NCBI GenBank assembly: GCA_963721365.1
Contig: CAVRJE010000011.1
Location: 1 to 64,000, forward strand
Direction of reading: 5' to 3'
Length of the DNA stretch: 64,000 nucleotides
Source: CAIQPS01 sp963721365
GTDB taxonomy: Bacteria; Actinomycetota; Thermoleophilia; RBG-16-64-13
Part shown: positions 36,507-46,622 of the stretch, in pieces
How positions within the stretch are numbered: position 1 is the stretch's first letter
How the letters are laid out: each line of letters starts with the position of its first letter
The notes under the pieces: model-generated
Seen by the model: only the letters and a program-made list of their open reading frames with translations
Told to the model about the DNA's origin: nothing
Database searches by the model: none
Position numbers and translations under genes: made by a program

Positions 36507-37777
36507 TGAGCGACCACGGCGCAGCGGACGAGACCCCTCCCGTGACTTCCCGCCCCACCCCGGAGGCACTGGTGGCGCGCAAGGCCCGGACCCGCGTTCC
36601 GCCCGAGCGTACCGGCGACCTCATGACCATCAGCATGGGTCCCCAGCATCCCTCCATGCATGGGGTCTACCGGGCTGTGTTGGACCTCGACGGCGAAGTC
36701 ATCGTGGCGGTGCGGCCGGAGATCGGCAACCTTCACCGGGGACTGGAAAAGCTCTGCGAGGAGCGGACGTATCACCAGATCATCCCGCTCACCGACCGCC
36801 TGGACTACATCAGCGCCTTCGCCATGAACCACGGATTCTGCGAGGCGGCCGAGAAGCTCATGCAGGTGGAGGTGCCTCCCCGCGCTCAGTACATAAGGAC
36901 GATCGCGAGCGAGTTGTGCCGGCTCTCCAACCATATCCTGTGGCTGGGTGTCCACGTCATGGACCTGGGCACGCAGACCTTCTTCGTCATCTGCTTCCGC
37001 GACCGGGAGTACGTGCTCGACCTCTTCGAGATGCTCACCGGCGCCCGGCTCACCCACTCGTTCGCCCGCATCGGGGGCGTGGCCAAAGACCTGCCCGACG
37101 GTTTCGAGCATCGCTGCCGCAAGGTGATCGACTTCCTGCCCAAACGGGTGGCGGAGTACGAGCGGATCCTCAAGCACAACCGCATCTACTACAAGCGGGC
37201 CAAGGGCGTCGGCATCTTCACGGCCGAGGACTGCTACGCCTGGCGGGTGACCGGTCCGCCGCTCCGCTCCGCGGGAGTAGCGCGCGACCTGCGAAAAGAC
37301 GAGCCCTACGCGGCCTACGCCGAGGTCGACTTCGAAGTGGCGGTGGAGTACAACGCCGATGTCTACGACCGGTTCCTGGTGCGCATGAAGGAGATCCGGG
37401 AATCGTGCAAGATCATCCGGCAGTGCCTCGATCAGATGCCGGACGGCGACTTCGTGGCCCGTGACGCCGCGCACACGCTGCCGCGCAAGCCGGACGTCCT
37501 CCGCGGGGCGCCGTCGATGATCCAGGACTTCAACCAGGTGTTCCGGGGACCGGACGCACCCAAGGGCGAGGTCTACCGGGCCATCGAGGTGCCCAAGGGC
37601 GAGATGGGCGTGTACATCCGCTCCGAGGGCGGCCCGCGGCCGGCCCGCGTCCGCTTCAGCACTCCCAGCTTCTATCACGGCCAGGCCGTGCCGCCGCTCG
37701 TGCAAGGGGAGATGATCGCCGACATGGTGGCGATCTTCGCCAGCGTCGACGTGGTGCTGGGGGACTGTGACCGGTGA
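36506..37777 (+). CDS. nuoD: NADH-quinone oxidoreductase subunit D
   Basis: An intact 423-residue 49-kDa subunit, starting at ATG. The quinone-site loop GPQHPSMHGVYRAVLDLDGE and the PEIGNLHRGLEKLCE segment are conserved, as are HILWLGVHVMDLG and the C-terminal PSFYHGQAVPPLVQGEMIAD. It forms the quinone pocket with NuoB, with the His of the HPSMHG loop near the quinone headgroup. An N-terminal tail of about 35 residues (SDHGAADETPPVTS) is not part of the core fold. The 4-base overlap with nuoH (GTGA) suggests coupled translation. Confidence 0.95.
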   Translation: MSDHGAADETPPVTSRPTPEALVARKARTRVPPERTGDLMTISMGPQHPSMHGVYRAVLDLDGEVIVAVRPEIGNLHRGLEKLCEERTYHQIIPLTDRLDYISAFAMNHGFCEAAEKLMQVEVPPRAQYIRTIASELCRLSNHILWLGVHVMDLGTQTFFVICFRDREYVLDLFEMLTGARLTHSFARIGGVAKDLPDGFEHRCRKVIDFLPKRVAEYERILKHNRIYYKRAKGVGIFTAEDCYAWRVTGPPLRSAGVARDLRKDEPYAAYAEVDFEVAVEYNADVYDRFLVRMKEIRESCKIIRQCLDQMPDGDFVARDAAHTLPRKPDVLRGAPSMIQDFNQVFRGPDAPKGEVYRAIEVPKGEMGVYIRSEGGPRPARVRFSTPSFYHGQAVPPLVQGEMIADMVAIFASVDVVLGDCDR

Positions 37778-38800
37778 GCGACCCCGTCGTCCAACTGATA
37801 TTCCTCCTCGTCAAGGCGATCTTGATGTCGGTGCTCATCGTGACGATGGTCGCCTTCATCATCTTCTTCGAGCGCAAGTTCGCCGGCTTCTTCCAGGGGC
37901 GGGTGGGTCCCGACGTACCTGGGCCCCGGGGGCTCCTTCCAATCCTTCGGTGACATCCTGAAGCTGCTGTCCAAGGAGGATCTGGTGCCGGCCGGCGCCG
38001 ACAAGCCCGTCTTCAGGCTGGCCCCGTACATCATCTTCATACCGGCCTTCCTGGTCATGGCGGTGCTGCCCTTCGGACCGGTGGGCGGCGAGGCGAACCT
38101 GTTCGGCCACCGCTTCGACTACGTCATCGCGAACTTCGACGCGGGGCTCGTGCTGTTCCTGGCCATGGGCGCCATCGCGGTGTACGGGATAGTGCTCGCC
38201 GGCTGGTCGTCAAACAACAACTTCTCGCTGCTCGGCGGCCTGCGCGCGGGGGCCCAGATGATCTCCTACGAGCTGGCCATGGGGTTCTCGGTCGTCGGCG
38301 TCATGTTGATGGCGAACTCGATGAACTTGACCAAGATCGTGGACGGGCAGGCGGGCAACTTCTGGGACTGGTACTTCATCCCGCAGATCGTGGGCGGGCT
38401 GATCTTCTTCATCGCCACCCTGGCCGAGCTCAACCGCACGCCCTTCGACCTGGCCGAGGCCGAGCAGGAGCTGGTCGCCGGCTACCTCACCGAGTATTCG
38501 GGCATGCGGTGGGGCGTGTTCATGTTCGCGGAGTACGTGAACCTGGTGGTGATCTCGGGCATCGTCGCCACGCTCTACCTTGGTGGCTGGCGTTCGCCCT
38601 TTGAAGCGCTCGCTTTCATCCCGGGGCCCATCTGGCTCTTTCTGAAGATATGCGTGCTCGTCTTCGTCTATATGTGGGTGCGCTGGACCATCTTCCGCTA
38701 CCGCTACAACCAGCTGATGTCCATCGGCTGGAAAGTGCTCCTGCCTCTGTCGATCGTCAATCTGGCCGTCACGGCCATCGTCATAGCGATAGTGGGCTGA
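37774..38800 (+). CDS. nuoH: NADH-quinone oxidoreductase subunit H (one indel)
   Basis: About 341 residues, eight membrane helices. The frame from GTG at 37774 reads VAFIIFFERKFAGFFQGRVGP and then breaks at an extra base near 37917; the next frame continues FGDILKLLSKEDLVPAGADK. The conserved loop FDLAEAEQELVAGYLTEYSGMRW, with its run of acidic residues, is intact (quoted ends FDLAEAEQEL and EYSGMRW). NuoH is the membrane subunit facing the quinone tunnel and links peripheral and membrane arms. The break falls in one of the most conserved loops, so it is more likely a sequencing error than a mutation. Confidence 0.9.
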
Positions 38801-38801
38801 T

Positions 38802-39338
38802 ATGGGCCTCAAAGACATAGTCAAGAAGGCGGCCTTCGTCGACATCCTCCGGGGGATGTCGGTCACCGGCACCTACTTCGTGGTGGACAAGGTGACCGTC
38901 GAGTATCCCAAGGAGAAGTTGCGTACCTACCCGCGCTTCCGCGGCATCCACGCGCTCCTCGCCGATCCCGCCACCGGCGACGCCAAGTGCGTCGCCTGCA
39001 TGCTGTGCCCCACCATCTGCCCTTCGCAGTGCATACATGTGGAGGGCGAGGAGACGCCGGACGGCCGCAGCCACGCGCGCCGCTTCGACCTTGATCTGGG
39101 CCGCTGTATCTTCTGCGGCCTCTGCGAAGAGGTCTGTCCGGTGGCCGCGATCGTCCTCACTCACTTCTACGAGGGCAGCACGTTCGACAAGCGCGACTTC
39201 CTGCTGACCAAAGAGATGCTGATGGCGAACCAGAGCTACGCGCACAAGGAAGTGTATGTGCAGCCGGCCGGCAAGCCGGCCGTGCCTGCGGGCCCGGTGC
39301 CGAGCAGCGACGGGAGCTCTGAGCCGCATGGCCGATAA
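38802..39338 (+). CDS. nuoI: NADH-quinone oxidoreductase subunit I
   Basis: 178 residues with two 4Fe-4S motifs: CVACMLCPTICPSQCI and CIFCGLCEEVCPVAAI. These hold clusters N6a and N6b of the electron wire towards NuoB. The C-terminal tail of about 50 residues after FDKRDFLLTKEMLM is rich in Pro and Gly and typical of actinobacterial forms. It starts at ATG one base after nuoH and overlaps nuoJ by 11 bases. Without nuoEFG the electrons entering NuoI must come from another donor, for example ferredoxin or F420-type proteins. Confidence 0.95.
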   Translation: MGLKDIVKKAAFVDILRGMSVTGTYFVVDKVTVEYPKEKLRTYPRFRGIHALLADPATGDAKCVACMLCPTICPSQCIHVEGEETPDGRSHARRFDLDLGRCIFCGLCEEVCPVAAIVLTHFYEGSTFDKRDFLLTKEMLMANQSYAHKEVYVQPAGKPAVPAGPVPSSDGSSEPHGR

Positions 39339-39915
39339 GATCCTCTTCATCGTGTTCGGGGCCTTCGCGGTGATCGGCGCCCTGGGCACCATCACCCGGA
39401 AGAACATCATCCATGCGCTGCTGCTGCTGGTGTTCACCTTCCTCAATGTGGCTGCCATCTTCTTCCTCACCCAGGCCTACTTCGTGGCCATGATCCAGAT
39501 CCTGGTCTACGCCGGGGCGATCATGGTGCTGTTCGTGTTCGTGATCATGTTCCTCAACCTGCGCACGTTCCAGGAGCAGGAGCAGACGCACCGGCGGCAG
39601 CGCTGGATAGCCCTGGTGCTTGCCGTGCTCGTGCTGGCCGAGTTCGTGGTCGTGCTGGCCGGCATCACCTTCACCTCGGCGAAGGGCGGGTTCTCTCCCG
39701 ACGAAGTCGCGGCGGCCGGCGGCAATAGCAAGGCCTTCGGCGAGGCTCTGTTCAACAACATGCTGCTGCCCTTCGAGGTGGCTTCGGTGATCCTGCTCGT
39801 AGCCATGGTCGGCGCGATCATCCTGGTCAAGAAGGAGAAGGCCGCCCAGTCGGCCACCCGGGAGTGGGAGCCGGGCGCCGAGACGAGCCCCGACGCGATC
39901 GAGGAGGAGGTGTAG
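39328..39915 (+). CDS. nuoJ: NADH-quinone oxidoreductase subunit J
   Basis: About 195 residues with five predicted membrane helices. The conserved segment AYFVAMIQILVYAGAIMVLFVFVIMFLNL (ends quoted: AYFVAMIQIL and MVLFVFVIML-like) is the TM3 region of NuoJ. A soluble loop (SAKGGFSPDEVAAAGGN) precedes the last helix, and the tail after LVKKEKAAQ is charged. ATG at 39328 overlaps nuoI by 11 bases. It belongs to the membrane arm between NuoA/H and NuoK/L. The frame is intact. The start is secure because the hydrophobic N-terminus (ILFIVFGAFAVIGALG) follows directly. Confidence 0.9.
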   Translation: MADKILFIVFGAFAVIGALGTITRKNIIHALLLLVFTFLNVAAIFFLTQAYFVAMIQILVYAGAIMVLFVFVIMFLNLRTFQEQEQTHRRQRWIALVLAVLVLAEFVVVLAGITFTSAKGGFSPDEVAAAGGNSKAFGEALFNNMLLPFEVASVILLVAMVGAIILVKKEKAAQSATREWEPGAETSPDAIEEEV

Positions 39916-39920
39916 GCGCG

Positions 39921-40247
39921 ATGAATACCGTTCCGGGAGGCGTCCCCATACCGGTCGACTGGTATCTCTACCTGTCCGCCGCCCTCTTCATGATCGGCGC
40001 GGTGGGGGTCCTCACTCGCCGCAATCTCTTCATCATCCTGTTCTCAATCGAGCTGATGATGAACGCGGTCAACATCAACCTGGTGGGCTTCAGCGGCTTC
40101 CACCAGAACATGACCGGACAGAACTTCGTGCTCTTTACCATGGCCGTGGCAGCGGCCGAGGCGGCGGTGGGGCTCGCGATCGCCACCTCCCTCTTCCGCA
40201 ACCGGCAGACGCTGATGGTCGACCTCTTCGACACCATGAAGGGCTAG
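39921..40247 (+). CDS. nuoK: NADH-quinone oxidoreductase subunit K
   Basis: 108 residues, three membrane helices. The segment NLFIILFSIELMMNAVNINLVG contains the conserved glutamate of TM2 (FSIELMMNAVN), and AVAAAEAAVGLAIATSLFR carries the second conserved glutamate. Both are proton-path residues. The ATG at 39921 follows nuoJ by 5 bases with GGAGGAGG upstream. The frame is intact and has the usual length. It pairs with NuoJ and NuoL in the antiporter-like part of the membrane arm. Confidence 0.95.
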   Translation: MNTVPGGVPIPVDWYLYLSAALFMIGAVGVLTRRNLFIILFSIELMMNAVNINLVGFSGFHQNMTGQNFVLFTMAVAAAEAAVGLAIATSLFRNRQTLMVDLFDTMKG

Positions 40248-40256
40248 GGGAGGTAC

Positions 40257-42164
40257 GTGGAGAGCTATATCTGGCTCATACCGGTCCTGCCGTTCGCGGC
40301 CTTCATCCTCACCCTGGTGCTCGGCAAGTGGTGGATCAAGGAGCAAGCCCACTGGCTGCCCATCCTGGCGATGGCGGCGTCGTTCGGCCTGTCCATCGCC
40401 GCTTTCGTCCAGATCCGCGGGGCCGAGGAGCCTGTCGTCGTGGACCTGTGGAACTGGTTCTCGGTGGGGAGCTTCCAGGTGCCCTTCGGATTCCAGGTCG
40501 ATCAGCTGACGGCCGTCATGCTGCTGGTGGTCACCGGCGTGGGCCTGCTGATCTTCATCTACTCCAAGGGCTACATGCACGCCGACCCCGGCTACTACCG
40601 GTTCTTCGCCTACATGAGCCTGTTCGCCTTCAGCATGCTGATCCTGGTGTTGGCGAACAACTACCTGCTTCTCTACTTCGGCTGGGAAGCCGTCGGGCTT
40701 TGCTCGTACTACCTGATCGGCTACTTCTATCACAAGCCCGAAGCAGCGGCAGCCGGTAAGAAGGCCTTCATCGTCAACCGGATAGGCGACTTCGGCTTCG
40801 GCCTGGGCGTCATGCTCATCTTCGTCGTCTTCGGCACGCTGAACTACACCGGCGTGTTCGAGCAGATCGGCGCGGGGGTGGGCAGCGAGACGGCGCTGAT
40901 AGGGATCGCCCTGCTGCTGTTCATGGGGGCCATGGGCAAGTCGGCCCAGTTCCCGTTGCACGTCTGGCTACCCGACGCCATGGAGGGCCCGACCCCGGTC
41001 TCAGCCCTCATCCACGCCGCCACCATGGTGACCGCCGGCGTCTACATGGTCGCCCGGAGCTCGGTCATCTTCGCGAGCGCGCCCGGGGTGCTGCTGTTCG
41101 TCGGGGCGGTCGGCGCCTTCACCGCCATATTCGCCGCGGTCATCGGCATCGCCCAGAAGGACATCAAGAAGGTCCTTGCCTACTCCACCGTCTCGCAATT
41201 GGGCTACATGTTCATGGCCCTGGGCGTGGGGGCCTGGTCGGCGGCCATCTTCCACCTGGTCGCCCACGCGTTCTTCAAGGCCCTCCTGTTCCTCGGGGCC
41301 GGGTCGGTCATCCACTCGATGAGCGGCGAGCAAGACATGGGCCGCATGGGCGGCCTCGCCCGGCGCATCCCGGTGACCTGGATCACCTTCATGGCCGGCG
41401 GCCTGGCCCTGGCCGGCGTATTCCCCTTCGCAGGCTTCTGGTCGAAGGACGAGATCCTGGGCAAGAACTTCCAGGCCGGCGTCTACGTCATCTGGGCCGT
41501 CGGGATCATCGCCGCGGGCATCACGGCCTTCTACACCTTCCGGATGATCTTCGTGACCTTCTGGGGCAAGGAGACCCGGTCCGACGCCGGCACGTGCAGC
41601 CACATCCACGAAAGCCCGCGCTCGATGACCGTGCCGCTCATCCTGCTGGGCGTAGCCTCGACGCTGGGCGGCTTCCTCGGCCTGCCGGGCGCCTGGGGAT
41701 CTATCCAGAAGTTCCTGGAGCCGGTCTTCGTCCAGGCCAACGCTATCCTGGGGATCGAGGAGATGGCGGTAGAGCCGCTCGACATCTATCTGATGCTGGT
41801 GTCGTTGGTGGTGGCCCTGCTTGGGGTGGGACTCGCCTGGTACATCTACGTTCGCCGAGCGGCCGACCTTCCCGCCACCCTGGGCGCCCGGTTCGGCGCT
41901 ACCTACCGGATCGTCTACAACAAGTTCTACATAGACGAGTTCTACCAGGCGACCTTCGTGCGGCTGGCGGTCGACGGCTCGCGCTGGGTGTGGCACCAGT
42001 TCGATGAGAGGGTCATCGACGGCTCGGTCAACGGCGTCGGCTGGCTGTGGCAGCGCCTCGGAGCGCTGGCCCGGCCCATCCAGACAGGCCGGGTGCAGAA
42101 CTACCTGCTCGCCATCTTCATCGGGTTGTTCGTCGCGGTGACCCTGGTGGTGGTGCTCAGATGA
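40257..42164 (+). CDS. nuoL: NADH-quinone oxidoreductase subunit L
   Basis: An intact 635-residue antiporter-like subunit. It starts at GTG with AGGGGAGG 4 bases upstream. Conserved segments include LLLYFGWEAVGLCSYYLIGY, FPLHVWLPDAMEGPTPVSAL (proton-channel lysine/histidine region), ATMVTAGVYMVARS and FHLVAHAFFKALLFLGAGSV. The C-terminal extension after residue 500 contains the long lateral helix region with VALLGVGLAWYIYVRR and the DEFYQATF segment. It is the distal proton-pumping subunit. It overlaps nuoM by 4 bases. Confidence 0.95.
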   Translation: MESYIWLIPVLPFAAFILTLVLGKWWIKEQAHWLPILAMAASFGLSIAAFVQIRGAEEPVVVDLWNWFSVGSFQVPFGFQVDQLTAVMLLVVTGVGLLIFIYSKGYMHADPGYYRFFAYMSLFAFSMLILVLANNYLLLYFGWEAVGLCSYYLIGYFYHKPEAAAAGKKAFIVNRIGDFGFGLGVMLIFVVFGTLNYTGVFEQIGAGVGSETALIGIALLLFMGAMGKSAQFPLHVWLPDAMEGPTPVSALIHAATMVTAGVYMVARSSVIFASAPGVLLFVGAVGAFTAIFAAVIGIAQKDIKKVLAYSTVSQLGYMFMALGVGAWSAAIFHLVAHAFFKALLFLGAGSVIHSMSGEQDMGRMGGLARRIPVTWITFMAGGLALAGVFPFAGFWSKDEILGKNFQAGVYVIWAVGIIAAGITAFYTFRMIFVTFWGKETRSDAGTCSHIHESPRSMTVPLILLGVASTLGGFLGLPGAWGSIQKFLEPVFVQANAILGIEEMAVEPLDIYLMLVSLVVALLGVGLAWYIYVRRAADLPATLGARFGATYRIVYNKFYIDEFYQATFVRLAVDGSRWVWHQFDERVIDGSVNGVGWLWQRLGALARPIQTGRVQNYLLAIFIGLFVAVTLVVVLR

Positions 42165-43690
42165 TGCTCACCATCCTCACCTTCCTGCCGGTGGCCGGCG
42201 CACTGCTCATGCTGATCTTCATGCGCGGCAGGCCGAGCGCCTACAAGCTCACGGCGCTGGTCACCACCATCGTCACCCTGGCTCTCGCCATCTACCTGGC
42301 CACCCAGTTCCAGACCGGCACGGCCGACTTCCAGTTCCAGGAGAACGTCTCGTGGATCCCGAACCTGGGGATCTCCTACCACCTGGGCATCGACGGCATC
42401 TCGCTCCTGCTGATCCTGCTGACGACGCTGCTGTCGGCGGTGGCCATGCTCGGCACCTGGAACTCCATCAAGGACCGCGGGCTGGCCTTCTTCATCAGCC
42501 TGCTGGTGCTCGAGACCGGCATGCTGGGCGTGTTCGTGTCCATGGATCTCTTCCTCTTCTACGTGTTCTGGGAGATCCAGCTCATCCCCATGTACTTCAT
42601 CATCGGTCTGTGGGGCGGCGCGCGCAGGATCTACGCGGCCATCAAGTTCTTCCTGTTCACCTTCGCCGGCTCCGTGCTGATGCTGGTGGCCATCCTGGCC
42701 ATCGTCTGGTGGTACGCAAGCAACGGCGGGACACTCACGTTCGACATCCTCACCCTGCAGCACGCGGGGTTCTCCGGCTCTATCGCGGTCTGGTCGTTCG
42801 CGGCGTTCTTCATCGCGTTCGCCATCAAGGTGCCCATGTTCCCGGTGCACACCTGGTTGCCCGACGCCCACACCGAGGCGCCTACCGCCGGCTCGGTCAT
42901 CCTGGCCGGCGTGCTCCTCAAGATGGGCGTCTACGGGATGATCCGCTTCTGCGTGGGCTTCTTCCCGGAGGTCGCGGTGCAGGCGATGGTGCCCGTGGCG
43001 ATACTGTCGGTCATCGCCATTGTCTACGGGGCCGCGATGTCGCTGGTGCAACCCGACATGAAACGGTTGGTGGCCTACTCCTCGGTGAGCCACATGGGGT
43101 TCGTCACCCTGGGGCTGTTCACTTTCAACATGCAGGGCGTACAGGGCTCCATCATCCAGATGGTCAGCCACGGCATCCTCACCGGGGCCCTGTTCATGAT
43201 GGTCGGCTTCTTCTACGACCGCACCCACACCCGGCTCATCAAGGACTACGGCGGTCTGGCCAGGCCGATGCCGGTGGCCGCCGCGTTCTTCAGCCTCTTC
43301 GTCGTCGGCAGCCTCGGCCTGCCCGGCTTGAGCGGGTTCGTCGGCGAGTTCCTGGTTCTGGTGGGGACCTTCCAGTACGTGAAGGTGTTCGCCGTGGTGG
43401 CCTCCATAGCGATCATCATCGGTGCGGCCTACCTGCTCTGGATGTACCAGCGGACCATGTTCCAGCAGTCCAACGAGAAGTGGCTCTCGCTGAAGGACCT
43501 GGGGCTGCGCGAGATCGTCACGCTCGTGCCCCTGGTGGGCATGGCCGTCTGGATCGGCCTGTACCCGCATACCTTCCTGAACATGATCGACGCCCCCGCC
43601 CAGAACATCATCTCCCAGGTGCAGCCCTACCTGGCCGAGCACGGTAACGGGCTGCTCAAACTCACGGCCGCCTTGTTCGGGGGGAACTAG
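42161..43690 (+). CDS. nuoM: NADH-quinone oxidoreductase subunit M
   Basis: An intact 509-residue antiporter-like subunit starting at the ATG at 42161 (a second ATG follows directly). It has LGIDGISLLLILLTTLLSAV, FVFWEIQLIPMYFIIGLWGG-like sequence (seen as FYVFWEIQLIPMYF), MFPVHTWLPDAHTEAPTAGS and YSSVSHMGFVTLGLFTF, all standard. The key Glu of the WE motif and the Lys residues in the channel (AIKFFLF and FAIKVPMF) are kept. It is the middle antiporter-like subunit of the membrane arm. The stop is directly followed by the nuoN ATG. Confidence 0.95.
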   Translation: MMLTILTFLPVAGALLMLIFMRGRPSAYKLTALVTTIVTLALAIYLATQFQTGTADFQFQENVSWIPNLGISYHLGIDGISLLLILLTTLLSAVAMLGTWNSIKDRGLAFFISLLVLETGMLGVFVSMDLFLFYVFWEIQLIPMYFIIGLWGGARRIYAAIKFFLFTFAGSVLMLVAILAIVWWYASNGGTLTFDILTLQHAGFSGSIAVWSFAAFFIAFAIKVPMFPVHTWLPDAHTEAPTAGSVILAGVLLKMGVYGMIRFCVGFFPEVAVQAMVPVAILSVIAIVYGAAMSLVQPDMKRLVAYSSVSHMGFVTLGLFTFNMQGVQGSIIQMVSHGILTGALFMMVGFFYDRTHTRLIKDYGGLARPMPVAAAFFSLFVVGSLGLPGLSGFVGEFLVLVGTFQYVKVFAVVASIAIIIGAAYLLWMYQRTMFQQSNEKWLSLKDLGLREIVTLVPLVGMAVWIGLYPHTFLNMIDAPAQNIISQVQPYLAEHGNGLLKLTAALFGGN

Positions 43691-45219
43691 ATGCAGGCTT
43701 CCGACATCATCGCGGTCCTCCCCGAACTGATCCTCCTGGCAGCTGCTCTTGCCATCCTGCTGGTGGAGCCTCTCCTCAAACCGAGGACGCGGTCGCCGCC
43801 GCCGCGAACGGCGACGCCGGCGGCGAGATGGCGGCGCCGCCCACTCCTCGCCCGATAGGACCCCGATCATAGCTATCGCCTTGACGGGGCTCGCCGCGTC
43901 CATAGCTGTGTCGCTGGTCCTCTCCGGGCAGACGCGGGTGGCCTTCGCCGGCATGCTGACCCTCGACCAGTGGGCGATCTTCTTCAAAGTCCTGTTCGGC
44001 ATGACCGGCCTGGTCACGGTGCTGATGTCTTCCGGTTACCTGGAGGCGCACCGGCGACACCTGGGCGAGTACTATGCGTTGCTCCTCTTCGCGGTGATAG
44101 GCCTGGATCTCATGGCCGCGGCCCGCGATTTCATCCTGCTCTACGTCGCGTTCGAGCTCATGTCCATCAGCAGCTACCTGCTGGCCGCCTACTTCCGGCA
44201 CAGGGTCCGCTCCAACGAATCCTCGCTCAAGTACTTCCTGACCGGCGCCTTCGCCTCGGCCATCATGCTGTACGGCATCTCGCTCGCCTACGGCGAAGCC
44301 GGCTCGACCAACTACACAGGCCATCGGGCAGGCGCTGGGCACCCAAGGGGGGACCGCGGGCGTGCTCTTCGCCGTTCTGCTCATCGGCATAGGCCTGGCC
44401 TTCAAGGTCTCGGCGGCGCCCTTCCACATGTGGACCCCGGATGTCTACCAGGGGTCGCCTACCCCGGTCACCGGTTTCTTCGCGGCGGGGCCCAAGACCG
44501 CGGCCTTCGCGGTGTTCATAGCGGCCTTCATCCTGGCGTTCCCAGGGGCTGCCCACGAATGGGGCGTCTTCTTCATCGTCCTTTCGGTGATCACCATGGT
44601 GGTGGGGAACGTCTTCGCCCTGGTGCAGACCAACGTCAAGCGGATGCTCGCCTACTCCTCGATCGCCCATGCCGGCTACATCCTCGGCGGGCTGGGAGCC
44701 ATGGGATGGAGCACCAATACCTACCCGGGGATGGGCGTGCTGATCTACCTCACGGCCTACACGTTCATGAACCTGGGCGCGTTCGGTGTGCTGGCCTATC
44801 TCAAGGCCCAGAACCCAGACAAGTTCGACTACTCCCTGAAGCAGTTCGCGGGGCTCGGCAGACGTTCCCCTTGGGCCGCCGTGCTGCTGTCGCTGTTCCT
44901 GCTTTCGCTCACCGGGATCCCCGGCACCGCGGGGTTCATCGGCAAGTTCTACGTGTTTGGCGGGATGGTCCAGGCCGACCTCGTTTGGCTCGCCGTCGTC
45001 GGCGTCGTCCTCAGCGCGGTCTCCGCCTACTACTACCTACGGGTCATCGTCTACATGTTCTTCCGGGAGCCGGAAGAGGAACTGCCGCTGCGGGACCCGA
45101 TCTCCGGAAGCATGGCCGCCGCCCTCACCATCACCGCGGTGGCGACACTTGCCATCGGCATCGTGCCGTCTCGCTTGTGGGACGCCGTGGCGAACGCCTT
45201 CGCAGCGCTACTTAGCTGA
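43691..45219 (+). CDS. nuoN: NADH-quinone oxidoreductase subunit N (frameshifted)
   Basis: About 510 residues once corrected. The first 30 residues (SDIIAVLPELILLAAALAIL) are in the frame of the ATG at 43691. Frame changes near 43785 and 43850 surround a low-complexity Ala/Gly stretch before IAIALTGLAASIAVSLVLSG. Another near 44325 precedes LFAVLLIGIGLAFKVSAAPF and HMWTPDVYQGSPTPVTGF, both fully conserved. VKRMLAYSSIAHAGYILGGL and the C-terminal AVSAYYYLRVIVYMFF are intact. It is the third antiporter-like subunit and the last gene of the operon. Three indels in one gene exceed the other nuo genes. Confidence 0.85.
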
Positions 45220-45265
45220 TCCGCGGTGCCGCGGCGCCTCGGGCGCGTACCGGGCAGGAGGTGAC

Positions 45266-46622
45266 GTGCTTCTTCTCGCCGACTGGGTGGTGCCCGTAAG
45301 CTCAGCGCCTTTGGCCGATGCGGGCGTGCGCGTGGCCGAGGGGAGGATCCTGGAAGTGGGGCCCGCCGCGGAGCTGCGGGCCCGGTGCGGGGACGAGGAG
45401 ATAAGGTCGTTCCCCGGATGTGTCCTCCTGCCCGGCTTCGTCAACAGCCACACCCATCTCGAGTTGTCCGCCTTCCGCGGTTTCGCCCGGCCGTCGAGCT
45501 TCGGCCCCTGGATGCTTCGGCTGCTCCTCGCCCGCCGCAAGCTCGACACGGCCGACTACGAAGCCTCCGCGCTGTGGGGGGCCTACGAGTGCCTGCGGTG
45601 CGGCATCACCTCCTTGGCCGACACCGCCTATGACGGCGTGGCGGTGGCGCGCGCAGCCGGCGGGGCCGGGCTGCGCGCCCGCGTCTACCAGGAGGTCTTC
45701 GGGCTTGACGACGCCGTTCTCCCCGCGACCATGGAGCGCCTGGAGTCGGCCGTCGGCCGGCTGCAGGACGAAGTGGCCGCGGTGGGCCGGCCGGTCGAGG
45801 CCGGGGTCTCACCCCATGCCCCCTACACGGTGTCGGCCCGTCTCTATGGGGAGGCGGCGCGCTTCGCGCGCCGCGCCGGCCTCCGCCTCGCCACCCATGT
45901 GGCGGAATCGCCGGCCGAGGTGGAGTTGCTCGCGCGCGGCACCGGCGCGATCGCCCGCGCCTATCAGGCGGCGCAACTGTGGAACGGCGGCAGTTGGAGG
46001 CCGCCTCAGCTTCGCCCCATGGCCTATGTGGGCGCCGCCGGTGCCCTCACCCCGGAGACCCTTGTCATCCACGCCGTGCAGGTGGACGGGGAGGAGATCG
46101 AGCTCCTCGCTTCGAGCGGGGCCGCGGTGGCCCATTGTCCCCGCTCGAACGCGCGCCTGCGCTGCGGCGCCGCTCCGATCGCCGAGTTGCTGGCCGCCGG
46201 GGTCCCGGTCGGGCTGGGCACCGACAGCCTTGCGTCGAACGACTCTCTCGACATGTTCGCCGAGATGCGTGCGGCTCTCCGGCGCGAGCGAGCAGCGGGC
46301 GAGCGCCGCCGGTTCGTCCCCACTGACGGCCGAGCAAGCGCTCCGTCTGGCCACCCTGGAGGGAGCGCGTGCTCTCGGCTGGGGCGATCGAACCGGCAGC
46401 CTCGAACCGGGTAAGAGCGCCGACGTGATCGCCGTGCGCCTGCCGCGTGGCGCCGCCGCGCCGCCGCCCGATCCCACCGGCCTGACCGCTTCGCTCGTCC
46501 GTTTGGCAAGCTCGGACGATGTGCGGATGACCATGGCTGCCGGAAAGGTGCTGTTCGACGGAGGAACGCCGACTGACGCGGTCGCGTCAGGCTATCGGGC
46601 GGCGCGGAACAAACTGGGATGA
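45266..46622 (+). CDS. Amidohydrolase, deaminase type (possible aminofutalosine deaminase) (one indel)
   Basis: About 451 residues. Metal-dependent amidohydrolase motifs are complete: NSHTHLELSAFRG near residue 64, GVSPHAPYTVSARLY, ATHVAESPAEV, IHAVQVDGEEIELL and the GLGTDSLASNDSLD motif with the catalytic Asp. The HTHLELS form is what I associate with aminodeoxyfutalosine deaminase (MqnX) of the futalosine menaquinone pathway; S-adenosylhomocysteine/methylthioadenosine deaminases are the main alternative. GTG at 45266 with GGAGG. An indel near 46305 precedes the C-terminal AEQALRLATLEGARALGWGD. Position directly after nuo fits menaquinone supply, but no other mqn gene is present. Confidence 0.7.

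Noticed and set aside
42101..44017. Minus-strand frame of 638 residues opposite nuoM and nuoN
   Set aside because: Glu/His/Arg-rich shadow of membrane-protein genes.
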